In this document: one piece after another, positions 12,401-22,633 of the stretch
Layout of the letters: each line of letters starts with the position of its first letter
Numbering within the stretch: the first letter of the stretch is position 1
Assembly: GCA_032207245.1 (NCBI GenBank)
Contig: CM063503.1
Span: 56,937,517 to 57,001,516, forward strand
Source of the DNA: Pardosa pseudoannulata
Lineage: Eukaryota > Arthropoda > Arachnida > Araneae > Lycosidae
Direction of reading: 5' to 3'
DNA length: 64,000 nucleotides
Notes under the pieces: generated by a model
Told to the model about the DNA's origin: nothing
Seen by the model: the letters and a program-made list of their open reading frames with translations, nothing else
The model's database searches: none
Position numbers and translations under genes: made by a program

Positions 12401-13975
12401 AATAACTTATTACAAACCCATTTTATAGAAAGGTATAAATGTAATTTTTTAACATTTTTAGAAACCTTAATTGTATAATCTTTGTTAACAAATTAAATCA
12501 GCAGTATATATATCCATATCCTATTATCGATATAAATATATGTATAGAAAGAACTCATTTTAAAAGTTCTCTAGTTAATATTCTAGTATATTTTAAATGA
12601 AATATAAACTAATAAATACAACTCACGACATATTTACCATTGGCTAATAATTCTTGTGTGTTTCTGTAATTATATTAAAATGACTTTTTTCATTTAACTG
12701 CCTAATTTTTTTGGTTCTTTGGTTTGCTTGGGGAGCTACTTTTTAGTTACACGCGGGCTAATGAGAGCGGGACTTACTGCTTAAAACCGGTTCCGAACCT
12801 AGTATAAATTTGAGCGGTAAGGTAATTTTTTGGAAATACGATGACTATTCAGACCGAGGCCTACTGCTAAAAGTGGTTACGAATAATACCAGAAGCGGGA
12901 TTCGAACCCAATGACTCTACTGAAGAGCAGAATCTCCCAGCCTTATCATACCAATAGCATTCCAACTAAAATTTTCACTATTTTATTAATTTTTTTCCCA
13001 TTTGCCACTATTATCTAAAAACGCATTGATTTTTAGTATTATAAAACAATAGATTGACACAATGCTATCGGTAGGAAAGAGGGATAAAGTTTATTTCGAA
13101 ATATTGCCAGTAATGGATCTTACGTCAAAGCTTAATTTCCCTGTCTACAATCACATGACCACAACACAAGCTGAGATAAACGCAGTGTGGCGCGAAATAT
13201 ATAGCGCCAAAGTATTTGTGCTGATACAGATCTTGCATACATTATATTCTTAGCAAATTTGTTTTTCTCAAAAGATATAAAACTTAAATGCAAAAGCAGA
13301 AAATACTAAACATGGTAAACTTTTTAGTGTTAATAATTTTAGGGTATTTTTCTTGATGAAATCCATAATTATCTTAACGGTTTAGTACACTAGCGGCTTT
13401 CTCAAGAAAAATAAAGAGTTAAAACAATGCATTTTCGCAATTTTCAATATAATTTTTATATAAAACCTTGTGTGAAGCAAAAAACCTTATTACACCAGTT
13501 AATTGATTAAAAAAAAACAAAAGTTAAAACAGATTTAATTTGTTCATGTGATTTCTTTTTGACAGATCTAAATTCTAATCAAACACGTGATTACTACTAA
13601 AGTAAAAAGCTGAATTCTACATTGATCGCTTTAAAGAGATAAAACTTTACAAAACAATCCAAATAAAAAATGTTTAAATAAAACCTTTAAATTATACTGA
13701 CATATCTCATAACATACTCAAATTTCACTTAAAACATTGATATTTCTATGCACTTTTCCCCTCTCGCTGAGTAGAGCTTTAACATTAAAAAGTATTTAAC
13801 AGTACTCAAATATTCAAAGTTTATAAGTAATCATGATTTGAAATGAAAATTGAATTTTTTGAATTTTTGTTATGAAATTATATTATAAATTATACATAGA
13901 AAAATATATTCTTAAAGACATTTTAACAAAAAGGTAAAATATATAGTATTCACTTACCAGAGGTTCAGTATCCAT
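6058..13975 (-). CDS. Sorting nexin of the SNX10/SNX11 type (PX domain), six exons
   Basis: The joined exons 13958-13975, 10786-10869, 9695-9795, 8030-8125, 7104-7262 and 6058-6430 give 276 residues. Every intron has GT/AG ends and the phases match. The PX domain covers roughly residues 7-118: RRRYSEF at 48-54 is the basic phosphoinositide-binding entry, LPPK at 73-76 is the proline-rich loop, and FIEQRMRGLQKFL (86-98) followed by LSDKSLHLFLQ (108-118) matches SNX11 and SNX10 closely. PX proteins of this family bind phosphatidylinositol 3-phosphate on endosomes; SNX10 also works with the V-ATPase (family knowledge). The C-terminal half is serine-rich and unlike the vertebrate tails, and it ends with RRVSF (253-257), a possible PP1 docking site. 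The start is the first ATG, immediately before the PX domain. Whether it is closer to SNX10 or SNX11 is open. No other host gene lies beside it. Confidence 0.9.
6748..6920 (-). mobile_element. SINE copy, head type B, in SNX intron 5
   Basis: Diverged full-length copy with the GAGCAGCTCTCTACCATTCGG-type head complement and the conserved body. It lies in the intron between exons 5 and 6, on the same strand as the gene. Confidence 0.85.
7104..7262 (-). CDS. SNX10/11-like exon 5
   Basis: Completes Glu100 and encodes residues 101-152. It starts with VLAVPVYLSDKSLHLFLQS, the end of the PX domain, and continues into an acidic and serine-rich linker. The acceptor is CCTTTTCAG and the donor GTTAGT, slightly weaker than the others. 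Confidence 0.92.
7403..7694. mobile_element. TTAA-flanked piggyBac-like MITE in SNX intron 4
   Basis: TTAA at 7399-7402 and 7695-7698. The ends are CCTCTTGACTTCC and, on the other strand, CTCCTTGACATAC. A subterminal palindrome GACGTCTCGGAGACGTC lies near 7618. Non-autonomous. Its left end contains an exon-like stretch on the minus strand (7404-7464). Confidence 0.65.
8030..8125 (-). CDS. SNX10/11-like exon 4
   Basis: Completes Leu68 and encodes residues 69-99 plus two bases of Glu100. It contains LPPKNYFQRF and FIEQRMRGLQKFL, the most SNX11-like part of the protein. The acceptor is TTTTCCAG and the donor GTAAGT. Confidence 0.92.
8811..9172 (-). mobile_element. Old SINE copy split by a younger SINE
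   Basis: The left part (8811-8897) has the reversed tail and body; the right part (9070-9172) continues the body and a degraded head. The plus-strand SINE at 8898-9059 interrupts it. Located in SNX intron 3. Confidence 0.75.
8898..9059 (+). mobile_element. Younger SINE copy nested in an older one, head type A
   Basis: Starts GATGGCCGATTGGTTAGGG, has an intact B box GGTTCGAATCC, and ends CTCCAAACC. It is flanked by AAACAGCTAC (8888-8897 and 9060-9069), a target duplication taken from the host SINE. Confidence 0.92.
9238..9418 (-). mobile_element. SINE copy, head type B, in SNX intron 3
   Basis: Flanked by the 13-bp repeat CTTTATATTACGA (9225-9237 and 9419-9431). A box and B box (GGTTCGAATCC complement) are intact. 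The tail is three TTTGG repeats at the left. Confidence 0.92.
9695..9795 (-). CDS. SNX10/11-like exon 3
   Basis: Residues 35-67 plus two bases of codon 68. It holds RRRYSEFASLRQLL, the hallmark basic motif and first helix of the PX domain. The acceptor is TTCTTCTAG and the donor GTAAGT. Confidence 0.9.
9860..10734 (-). mobile_element. Helitron-like element, copy 1, filling SNX intron 2
   Basis: On the minus strand it begins TCCCCTATATAATAATAGCC and ends with the hairpin CCCGTCACATGACGGG (9879-9864) followed by CTA. A 5' TC end and a 3' hairpin before CTRR are Helitron hallmarks. No Rep/helicase frame, so non-autonomous. Two related copies are at 52356-53260 and 62763-63654. Confidence 0.65.
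10786..10869 (-). CDS. SNX10/11-like exon 2
   Basis: Twenty-eight codons (residues 7-34) forming the first PX strands, including TTVYVHSPLIEY and YYTSYAIHLT. The acceptor is a TTGCAG ending at 10870 and the donor is GTAAG from 10785. Phase 0 at both ends. Confidence 0.85.
11267..11434 (-). mobile_element. SINE copy, head type A, in SNX intron 1
   Basis: Well preserved: reversed tail, body, intact B box complement and GGCCAGCACCCTAACCAATCGG. It stops at the A box and meets an oppositely oriented SINE fragment at 11435. Confidence 0.88.
11435..11555 (+). mobile_element. Diverged SINE fragment facing the previous copy
   Basis: Contains GCCGGCATGGATATGGATCG, CGTTCAGACCCAGCTTTAAG and a tail ending AAACCTAACC. 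The 5' half of the head is missing. With 11267-11434 it makes a head-to-head inverted pair. Confidence 0.65.
11556..12715. other. Rest of SNX intron 1, nothing recognised
   Basis: AT-rich intron sequence without recognisable coding frames or repeat copies. The same holds for 12941-13957. Confidence 0.5.
12716..12940 (-). mobile_element. Decayed SINE remnants in SNX intron 1
   Basis: Two partial bodies in a row: 12716-12796 (reversed tail to CCGGTTCCGAAC) and about 12820-12940 (ACCGAGGCCTACTGCTAAAAG, then GCGGGATTCGAACCC). Confidence 0.6.
13958..13975 (-). CDS. SNX10/11-like exon 1 (coding part)
   Basis: Six codons, MDTEPL, from the ATG at 13975-13973 to a GTAAGT donor at 13957-13952. The exon ends in phase 0 and joins exon 2, which begins with Glu. 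Confidence 0.75.
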
Positions 13976-14180
13976 GATAATACAAAAAAATAGCAGGTCA
14001 GGAAGTGAACAAAAAAAATTCAACAAGAAAACACAAAATTCGCAGCTATTTTGTACGTCCTTCTACGTACCACAAACGAGACTATACTGATTGATTTTTC
14101 CTGATTCCAGTCGGTTATGTATTGCTGACAGTGAACTATGCAACACCCCGATAAGATAACAAACGCAAAAGCGCATGCTA
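13976..14180 (-). promoter_or_regulatory. 5' UTR and putative core promoter of the SNX10/11-like gene
   Basis: Upstream of the ATG on the minus strand. There is an arthropod-type initiator-like TCAGTA at 14100-14095, about 120 bases before the ATG, and an NRF1-like GCATGCGC at 14178-14171. No TATA box was seen. The transcription start is inferred only. Confidence 0.3.
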
Positions 14181-14857
14181 CGGCACCTCGTGATCCATTG
14201 AGACGCAGAATGACTGATGGGTCACAGCAAGGGGAATTTCTCTTTTGCTATTGTTTGGTTTTTCCGCCGTATTTAGATGTAGAAATGACTTCTATATTTG
14301 GCAGCTTATCGCTCTTTTAGTGAGCTTATTGGGTAGCTAATTGATCCAAACTAATTAGCTGTGAGAGAATGGTTTGGGCAGGAAGGGGTTTTGCCCGATT
14401 AATAGAGGGGTATGCGGTGCAGCTTTCTCAGCCCTGCCCTGGTCAGGTGCAGGAATTTCGGAGAGTGGGTGTAAAATGCTTCAAAATATGGTCAAAAGTT
14501 AAAAATTATTCCTTTTTCAAAGATTTAGGAATGACCTTCTGACCTTTTCATATGAAAGGCAGATGGTGCCTGTGCGACTTCGCGTCTGCCATGCACTCAC
14601 CAAAAGAAAAGGAAAGTAACCCGCGTGACTCAAAAACTGAATATGACTTCATGAATTGTCTATAAATTTTGGTAAATTTGGTGATGGGTGAAATTGTGAG
14701 GTTTATTGATTTGACAAGGAATGACCCATGTTCATTACATTTGATTGTATTGTATCAATAAATAAAAGCGTAATTATCTTTTTTAGGATTAAGGTACCTT
14801 GTATATAGATGTAAATAGAACTTGGCATGAAATTTATGTGTATACACACACATATAT
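14181..14857. other. Intergenic sequence upstream of the SNX gene
   Basis: A less AT-rich stretch. An open frame of 58 codons starts at an ATG near 14369 and ends before 14536, but I recognise no domain in it. No repeat copy seen. Confidence 0.35.
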
Positions 14858-15420
14858 GTATATATGTAATATATCAAAATTATTTAACTTTAATATTTCC
14901 TTAAAAACCTCCTCTCTCCCATTCTAATTCCTTAAAATCTTTTTCTCAGCCCCTAAATATCTTAATCAAAGGAACCTTCTTTACTTAAAATTCTTTCGAT
15001 CCATTTCCCAAAGCTTTCTATCCTATAGATGTAAATTTTCTCTTTATTCAATACGTTTCCCAGCTGTCGCCGGCAAATGGCTCCACGTTTTTTCTGATCT
15101 TACACTTAAATTGGAATAGTAAGTATTAAGATTCTTTCAGTCTTCGCTCTTGGGTGAACCTCTGTTCGAGCAGAGGGATTTTTGTGTCTTTCCTTTGTCT
15201 GTCGTTGACTAGTAAAGATGTCCGTTTTAGCAGCTCTGAAATAAAGTTTTAATTAGACTTGTGCCGTTCTCTTCAATGTGGCCAGACTGCATCGTTCGTT
15301 ATTACTGTTAGCTGTATTATACCTCTCCTTGTCCAGTAGCCCAGACAAGAAAAAAGAATAGGGGCTATATAATTATTGTGACTACAGGAAATAATTTATT
15401 ACATATATATATATATATAC
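14858..15420 (+). mobile_element. MITE with AT-rich inverted ends, copy 1
   Basis: Matches 33529-34089 in inverted orientation over its whole length (for example CAGCTGTCGCCGGCAAATGG and GAGCGAAGAC/GTCTTCGCTC). The ends are microsatellite-like GTATATATGTAA and TTACATATATATAC. There is no coding frame. The right end has grown into a long TA run. Confidence 0.7.

Positions 15421-15499
<79 letters not shown>
15402..15499. repeat. (TA)n(TG)n microsatellite
   Basis: About 80 bases of TA dinucleotides with one early interruption, followed by seven TG units. It lies at the right end of the MITE. Confidence 0.98.
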
Positions 15500-16075
15500 A
15501 TTACAATCCATAAATTTCGTACAAGGTTTGTATGCATAAAGTTTAGTACTAGTCACCATATCATAATTTATGAATAATTTCCATGGACTGATAAGAATCC
15601 CCTCTTCCCAGAATGCTTATCCCGGGGTCCCATGTAGTCTATGACGAACCTTGGGTTTTGGATTAGATTCCCCTTGCAATGGCGGCTGCCACGTTTATGC
15701 CGCTTTATTTTTATTTTTTTAACCTTAAAATAAGTTGATCAATACATTCCTACTCGTTTATCTTCTAGATTAAGCCATCAAAAATATTTTTGAGGATCTT
15801 ACTTTAGCTCTCTGTGTCAAGCTGTTTTGCAGCTTGTAAATTTTGCCGCCATAGGGAGTCGCCTACTTGGCTTACCACCGGCCATATTCCCTAATAATTC
15901 GCAACTTGCCGTCTACTCTGACTAGAGCATGCTCAAGAATATACTGTACCTCTAGGCAATCTTTAATCTTCCGCCATTTAAAAATTAAAAAAAAAAATCT
16001 TTTATTAATGCATATAGTTCATTTACAAAAGATTTCTACAACAACATTTGAAAATTTTCAAAATAAAAATACATT
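15500..16075. other. Intergenic, nothing recognised
   Basis: No gene, repeat copy or element end recognised. Confidence 0.45.
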
Positions 16076-16905
16076 AACTGTCTAGTTTTTTTTTCATCAG
16101 ATGGTTGAATAGCTTAATTTTTAAGCATACAATATTATTCAAGTTTAAATTTGAATACATTGGGAGATTTTTAATGTTATCAGAAAAGGGGAAAGGTGTT
16201 GTTAGAAAACAATGGGAAGGCGGAAAGAGAGAGTAAAAGGAATCCAAATAACTAACACTCTTTGTCATAATCCTAACTACAAAAGGGTTCGAAATAAAAA
16301 AAATAATAAAAGAAATGAATGGCGGAAATAAAAAGAGAATTGCTGTGAATTGAACATTAACTTTCTAATGACTTTTACTGTCTAATTTCTTTTTCATTAA
16401 CTGTCTAATTTTTTTTCAATGGATGGTTAAAAAGCTTAATTTTTAAGCATACAATATTATTCAAGTTTAACTTTTAATACATTGGGAGATTTTTAACGTT
16501 ATCAGAAAATGAGAAATGTGTTGTTAGAAAACAAGGGGAAGGCGGAAAGAGAGAATAAAAGGAATTCAAATAATTAACACTGTTTTTCGTGATCCTAACT
16601 ACAAAATGGTTCGAAATAAAAATAATAATAAAATATATGAATATCGGAAATAAAAAGAGAATTGCCGTAAAATTAGGGGAAAAGGGAAGATTCCACTAAA
16701 TATGAAAATGATGGAAATAAGAACACTCCGAAGCGTGTTTTCTTTTTGATTTTGCCCCTAAATCGTGCCTATTGTTCTGTAGTCGTAAAATTAGGGAAAA
16801 AGGAAAGATTCCTCTAAATATGAAAATGATGGAAATAGGAACACTGCGAAGAGCTTTCCCTTTTTGATGGTGCCCCTAAAGCATGCCTATCATTCTGTAA
16901 CCTAG
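16076..16905. repeat. Two adjacent short tandem duplications
   Basis: A ~320-bp unit is present twice (from about 16076 and 16398; landmark AAGCTTAATTTTTAAGC). It is followed by a ~118-bp unit twice (about 16669 and 16788; landmark CTAAATATGAAAATGATGG). A looser pair around CAACGGATTCATA follows at 16975 and 17085. Confidence 0.85.
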
Positions 16906-17278
16906 AGTTAGGCTTGACTCATACAGGTGTAAAGGTCTTATTAAACGCAAATCTGTACAAGTTGAAAAAGCAACGGATTCATAAAAAATAGTCTTCACTA
17001 ATATTTATTGTATAAGAAAATGAATAGAACCACACAAACCAGTCTAAAAGCCTTATCACAGGTCAACCTGTATATGTTGAAAATGCAACGGATTCATAGT
17101 ACGATTATTTTTCTCGGTTAAGAAGGGATGAGTATCTCGTGTGATAGAGATAATTGTCAAATACCGAAAAGGCCATTGGCTAAACCATTCTTTTTTTTAG
17201 AATCAGCGTAGGCAGGAAATATATTGTTCTGAGTCTCATATCAATATGATCATTAATTAAATTGTTGATTTGTGTTAA

Positions 17279-17430
17279 TTTAGTTTGGAAAGCTACGCTC
17301 AATTCTTTGTAACACGAGGCTAATAAGACAAGTACCTATTGCATAAAGACTATTTTGGACAGCTCGCTTTCCATTCTCGCAGCGGAATTCGATCTGGTTG
17401 ACTCCTGAACCGAAAGGCAGCGTCACCCAG
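17279..17430 (-). mobile_element. Decayed SINE copy
   Basis: Recognisable by TAGTTTGGAAAGCTACG, AACACGAGGCTAATAAGAC and a damaged head region. Confidence 0.6.
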
Positions 17431-17546
17431 TTTTAAAGAGCGCAATAAAGAACGTCTAAAGACCATGCCATCGAATAATAAACGGCATTCAGTGTTGACG
17501 ACAAATATGAGGAGTATAACACCTTATGTATAGCTCCAGCCTTTCG

Positions 17547-17704
17547 CCGAACGATGACCGCAATGGGTAGGACACTGCTCTTCGGTACCAGAGTTTGTGG
17601 GTTCTAATAATACGACTTTCATGGGTGCTCCTAACAGTAAAGCAGTAGGTGCCGGTCTCATATTCCTGATACAGCAAAATAGTAAATCGTTGGTCTCCCA
17701 ACCA
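17547..17704 (+). mobile_element. Decayed SINE copy inside the first satellite unit
   Basis: Head type B (ACTGCTCTTCGGTACCAGAG) with a damaged B box, body and a short tail CCCAACCAA. Confidence 0.7.
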
Positions 17705-18970
17705 AGCAGCCGACCATCTTCAGCTATCTTCCCAGAAACATCTGAAACCATATTGATGATATTTGCATTGAAAAAATCTCGCTTTGGAAGATAAAAGACA
17801 TTGTAAAATATGTATTCTTGATATGGAAAGAGGGATTTGAAACTGTATTTCCAGATAGTCGATATGAAAATTCTGTTCATTTCTCAGAAATTTTTTAAGA
17901 AAAAATGATTTACACTTCACCTGTTGACTGTAATTTTCATTTACAACCAGTTGTTTGATTCGTAATTGAATTAATCCATTAGTAGAAGATTGATCAATTA
18001 TTGGAAGATACCGATAAAGAAAGACTAAAAGCAAAGAATACTAAACGACATTCAGTGTTGGCGTTAAATAGGAGGAGTGGTGAAGTATAACACTTTATAT
18101 ACATCTTCTGCTTTGTTCTGGAAAACATTTAAGGCCGTATTGGAAATAATTGCGATTGGAAAAACCTCGCGTTGCAAAATAGTTGACATTATAAAGTTTG
18201 TATTCTTGATCTGGAAAGAAGGATTTCAAACTATATTCACAGATAGTCGATATAAAAATTCTGTTTGCTTCTCAAAAATTTTCTAAGAAAAATGATTTAG
18301 ATTTTACCTGTTGATAGTAACTTTTCTTTACAACCAGTTGCTTGATTAATAAAATATTAGACTGAATTAATCAATTAGTAGAAGACTGATAAATTATTAG
18401 AAGACTGATCAATTATTAGAAGATACCGATAAAAAAACGATTAAATGCAAAACATAATAAATAACATTCAGTGTTGGCGTTAAATAGGAGGAGCGGTGTA
18501 GTATAACACTTTATATACATCTCCTGTTTTGTTCTGGAAAACATTTAAGGCCGTATTGGAAATAATTGCGATTGGAAAAACCTCGCATTACAAAATAGCT
18601 GACATTGTAAAGTTTGTATTCTTGATATAGAAAGAAGGATTTGAAGCTACATTTTCAGATAGTCGACATAAAAATTCTGTTTTTTTCTCAAAAATTTTCT
18701 AAGAAAAATGATGTAGATTTTACCTGTTAATAGTATTTTTATTTACTACCAATTGTTTGATCCATAAAATATAAGACTCAATTAATCCATTAGTAGAAGA
18801 CTGATCAATTATTAGAAGATACCGATAAAAAACGATTAAACGCAAAGAATAATAAATGACATTCAGTGTTGGCGTTAAATATGAGGAATGGTGTAATATA
18901 ACATTTTTTATACATCTCCTGCTTTGTTCTGGAAAACATTTGAGGCCGTACTGGAAATAATTGTACCCTG

Positions 18971-19027
18971 TACCGAAAATACCTGTTGACAGTAGTTTTC
19001 GTTTACTGTCAACAGGTATTTTCGGTA
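18971..19027. repeat. Perfect 24-bp inverted repeat in the satellite
   Basis: Arms 18971-18994 and 19004-19027 (ends TACCGAAAATACCTG / CAGGTATTTTCGGTA) with a 9-base loop. The other units carry the sequence in one orientation only. Confidence 0.95.
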
Positions 19028-19850
19028 GTTGTTTGATTCATAAAATATAAGACTGAATTAATCCATTAGTAGAAGACTGATCAATTATTAGGAGATACCG
19101 ATAAAAAACGATTAAATGCAAAGCATAATAAATAACATTCAGTGTTGGCGTTAAATAGGAGGAGCGGTGTAGTATAACACTTTATATACATCTCCTGCTT
19201 TGTTCTGGAAAACATTTAAGGCCGTATTGGAAATAATTGCGATTGGAAAAATCTCGCGATGTAAAAAAACCTGACATTGTAAAGTTTGTATTCTTGACAT
19301 AGAAAGAAGGATTTGAAGCTACATTTTCAGATAGTCGATATAAAAATTCTGTTTGTTTCTCAGAAATTTTCTAAGAAAAATGATGTAGATTTTACCTGTT
19401 AATAGTATTTTTATTTACAACCAATTGTTTGATCCATAAAATATAAGACTCAATTAATCCATTAGTAGAAGACTGATCAATTATTAGGAGATACCGATAA
19501 AGAACGATTAAACGTAAAGAATAATAAATGACATTCAGTGTTGGCGTTAAATATGAGGAGCGGTGTAGTATAACACTTTATATACATCTCCTGCTTTGCT
19601 CTAGAAAACATATGAGGCCGTATTGGAAATAATTGCAATAGGGAAAACCTCGCGTTACAAAATAGCAGATATTGTTAAGTTTGTATTCTTGATCTGGAAA
19701 GAAGGATTTGAAGATACATTCACAGATAGTCTCTATAAAAATTTAAAATAAACGCTCTCAAAAATTTTCTAAGGAAAATGAGTTAGCTTTTACCTGTTAG
19801 TAATTGTACAGTAATTTTACCTTATGACCAGTTGTTCGGTTCATAAAATA

Positions 19851-20060
19851 TTATACTGATTGACCAATTTAGAATAATAGCAAAAAGTGACGTATTGTTT
19901 ACACAGAAATGTTGCGTTGTCTCATCTAGGAAGTCTATATTTTCCTTGTTGGCATATTTAGAGCTTATCTATTTACAGGGGGAAATGACGAGCATTGTTA
20001 AAATGTATAAAAATAAAGTGTTTACGTCTGAGTAAGAGGGGAAAGTTATTACAAGCAGTT
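19851..20060. repeat. Dispersed repeat shared in inverted orientation with 38990-39200
   Basis: TTAGAGCTTATC, TTTTCCTTGTTG and GTTAAAATGTAT plus AATAAAGTGTTTA recur on the opposite strand near 39010-39110. The nature of the element is unknown. From 20061 to 20566 I see nothing. Confidence 0.6.
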
Positions 20061-20566
20061 TTTGGATTTTTTATAGTATTAGAAAAAGCATAGGTGGGAT
20101 ATTGTATTCATTTTTATTTCTCTATAGGCTGTTTTCTTTGAATTTCCCTTTTATACTATATGTAGATATTTATGGTTTTGTACTTGGATAGTTTGGAAAT
20201 ATTGTTATAAGTTTATGCACCCATTTTGTGTTTTTAAAGTGATCATTTTTAAAGTATTAGTTAAAGTATTAGTAACATATATAGTATAATTATGTAGTTT
20301 TTTTTTAGCAAAATACTATTTTTTTGCTGAAAGGGGACTTATACCACTTTAAAGTCATTCTATTGGCAATTTCATTGACTACGTATATTTATATCGGCAA
20401 AATGATGAAAATTTCAAAGAATTTTTTGGAGAACTGTTTATAGATAAAAAGACTATTATTAGCTATTATTATTGTTGACTAACTTTTTATCAAAAATGGA
20501 CTTATACCATTTTCAAAGAAAATGGCTCTTATGAGCATTAATATTAAAATATTACCTTGTTAGGTA

Positions 20567-20730
20567 TGGTTTGGTTATTGAGCTTTGAGAAGATATTTTT
20601 GCTACCCGGGGACTAATTAAACCTGAACTTACTTTTAAAAGTCAATAATGAACTCCTACGAATATCCATGCCATCAGTGGGATTCTAACCGGCGGACCAC
20701 TGTTACACAAGACAGCGTCATATCAATTCG
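20567..20730 (-). mobile_element. Decayed SINE copy
   Basis: Reversed tail ATGGTTTGGTTATTGAGC, CTACGAATATCCATGCC and a damaged B box. Confidence 0.65.
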
Positions 20731-20765
20731 TAAACTTCTGACCTATTAAAATGTTAACTCAAAAA

Positions 20766-21085
20766 GTAAGCAATAGAAATTCTAAAAATAGTTCTCAAAT
20801 AGTATTTCCATTCGAATGTAAACCTTCTAAATGAAAATCTAAATGTAATTGATACCGCGTGTAAAAATTAAAAAGGTAAAGAAGTTCCATAATTATTGCT
20901 GTTTAAGCTGTTTGACGTGGAAAGAACTTTTCCAGAATGATAAAAACAGGTGTTGCAATAGAAATTCTAAAAATAGTTCTCAAATAGTATTTCTATTCGG
21001 ATGTAAAACTTAGAAATTCTAAATGTAATTAATACCTCATATAAAAATTAAAAAGGTAAAGAAGTTTCATAATTATTAACCAAGA
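20766..21085. repeat. Tandem duplication, period about 186 bp
   Basis: GCAATAGAAATTCTAAAAAT occurs at about 20769 and 20955, and both copies continue through AAAAAGGTAAAGAAGTT. Confidence 0.9.
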
Positions 21086-21375
21086 ATTTTTTTCTCGAAA
21101 TTGATGTATATTATAGGTTAATTATATTTTTGTAACATTATAGGTGTTCTAAACTTGTAAAAATTTAAGTTATTTTTTCTCTACGTGATTAATTTTTTAA
21201 TCATGAGGCGAAAAAAAATTATTCATGAGCAATAAAAAAAATTCATGAGAAAAAAATAGAAAAGTTTTTGCTGCGTCTATAAAAGTGCATTTGGGTCAGT
21301 GTTTATAGGCAAAGAGAGGAGGTGCACTTACATAGAGCAGGTTAATTCCTCCTCCCTAACTTTCCGGAAAGGATT

Positions 21376-21553
21376 TTGGTTTGGTTGGAGCTCTACCGTC
21401 TACTTTTTAGCTACATTAGGGTTAATGAGACCGGAACCTACTGCTTAAAGCCGATTCCGAAAGACTATGAACATCCATGCCCCCCGTGGGATTTGAACCC
21501 ACGGAGGCCAGTACCGAAGTGTAGCGTTCTACCATTCGGCAATCGTTCGGTCG
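21376..21553 (-). mobile_element. SINE copy, head type B
   Basis: Reversed tail, body with AAGCCGATTCCGAAAGAC, GGGATTTGAACCC at the B box, and GTAGCGTTCTACCATTCGGC at the head. Confidence 0.85.
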
Positions 21554-21663
21554 GGAATGAATTACAGGAAGCATTCTTTTCTTCCAGACAGTTTTTCATT
21601 AAATCATTTTAATCAATTTTCCAATGATGTTCAATCCTACTTATTTTATTAAATAGGAATTAA

Positions 21664-22128
21664 CCCCTTAATGCACAGTTTTTTTTTAAAAAGGCCTGCC
21701 AAAAAAAACCCATTTTTTTTAATGTAAAAAAAAAAAATACAATTTAGAACGTTGTCTTGCCAAGAATATTAAAATAATCAAAAATTTTATTACAATGTTG
21801 GATTTTGATAACATTGCAGAAAATAGTCGAATATTGTAATATTACACCCACATCATCACAAGGAAGAGATAAGGCGTAAGTTATAATAAGAAAAAAATAT
21901 ATATTATACTTGAATAAGTAAGTGTTATAGCTTACAATCCCATAGGAAATGATAAATATAAATAAAACGAATATTTTTTCTTTCACATTGTTATTTTCAA
22001 TTCCTGACTGCATTCGAGTGTGAAAAATTATAGCAGCATAAAGTACAACGCCGCTCGAATTATCTCGAGTGTGCACAGCTTGGCCAGTTTAGTGCGCTCG
22101 AGTTAACTCGAGCGTGCACGTTAAGGGG
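21664..22128. mobile_element. TTAA-flanked piggyBac-like MITE
   Basis: TTAA at 21660-21663 and 22129-22132. The ends are CCCCTTAATGCACAG and, on the other strand, CCCCTTAACGTGCACG. A subterminal palindrome CTCGAGTTAACTCGAG is at about 22098, and CTCGAGTGTGCAC precedes it. The internal 110-codon open frame on the minus strand is AT-driven and matches nothing I know. Confidence 0.78.
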
Positions 22129-22429
22129 TTAACGTTCTGATGGCGTCTTTAATATTTTTCTTAAATGATCTTTATTTTTGTAATTGTTATATCTTGATTA
22201 AAAAAAAATTAGATCAATCCCTGAACAGTTTTAAATAGGAAAAAAACTGATATAGCGTATGCATTCTTTAGTTCTTTTTACCAAGTGATAATTGCAAACT
22301 AAAGAAATTGCTTTAATCATGACTTGGATGATATGAAACCGCAAAATTAATTTCTGGGTACGCCACTGCCTGTTTATATTACATATTATATATGATTGTA
22401 TTTTTCCAAACTTTATTGTCTATTCTTAA

Positions 22430-22629
22430 CCCTTAATTTGGCTAAGTCTGGCAGCTACACATGTATTTTTATAACTAATATATAACATAATTGTCAGTGT
22501 TCGCCACAGCGGATATTAATGAAAATTATATAATTTTTTTGCTTATTTTACAGAGATCCTAATGTCTATACATGGGAAAATAACAGTAATTTAAAAAATA
22601 TTTGAAAAAACATCTTATCAAATTAAGGG
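22430..22629. mobile_element. 200-bp TTAA-flanked piggyBac-like MITE
   Basis: TTAA at 22426-22429 and 22630-22633. The inverted ends CCCTTAATTTG are perfect. Only 200 bp long and non-coding. Confidence 0.82.
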
Positions 22630-22633
22630 TTAA

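Larger units (their letters stand above)
17480..19850. repeat. ~400-bp satellite array, about six units
   Basis: The landmark ACATTCAGTGTTGGCGTTAAA starts at about 17485 (diverged), 18048, 18464, 18859, 19135 and 19531. Normal spacing is 395-416 bp. The unit from 18859 is only 276 bp long and holds an inverted repeat at the deletion point. The first unit carries a SINE (17547-17704). Open frames here are by-products of the repeat. Confidence 0.92.

Noticed and set aside
13062..13253. 63-codon plus-strand frame in SNX intron 1
   Set aside because: Lies antisense in an intron with no motif or conservation that I can see.
15365..15559. Tyr/Ile-rich minus-strand frame
   Set aside because: Translation of the TA microsatellite at the MITE end.
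17524..18286. Several open frames of 60-118 codons
   Set aside because: They follow the satellite units and a SINE and change from unit to unit.
21744..22076. 110-codon frame inside a TTAA MITE
   Set aside because: AT-driven composition and no transposase motif; a 465-bp element cannot hold a piggyBac transposase.
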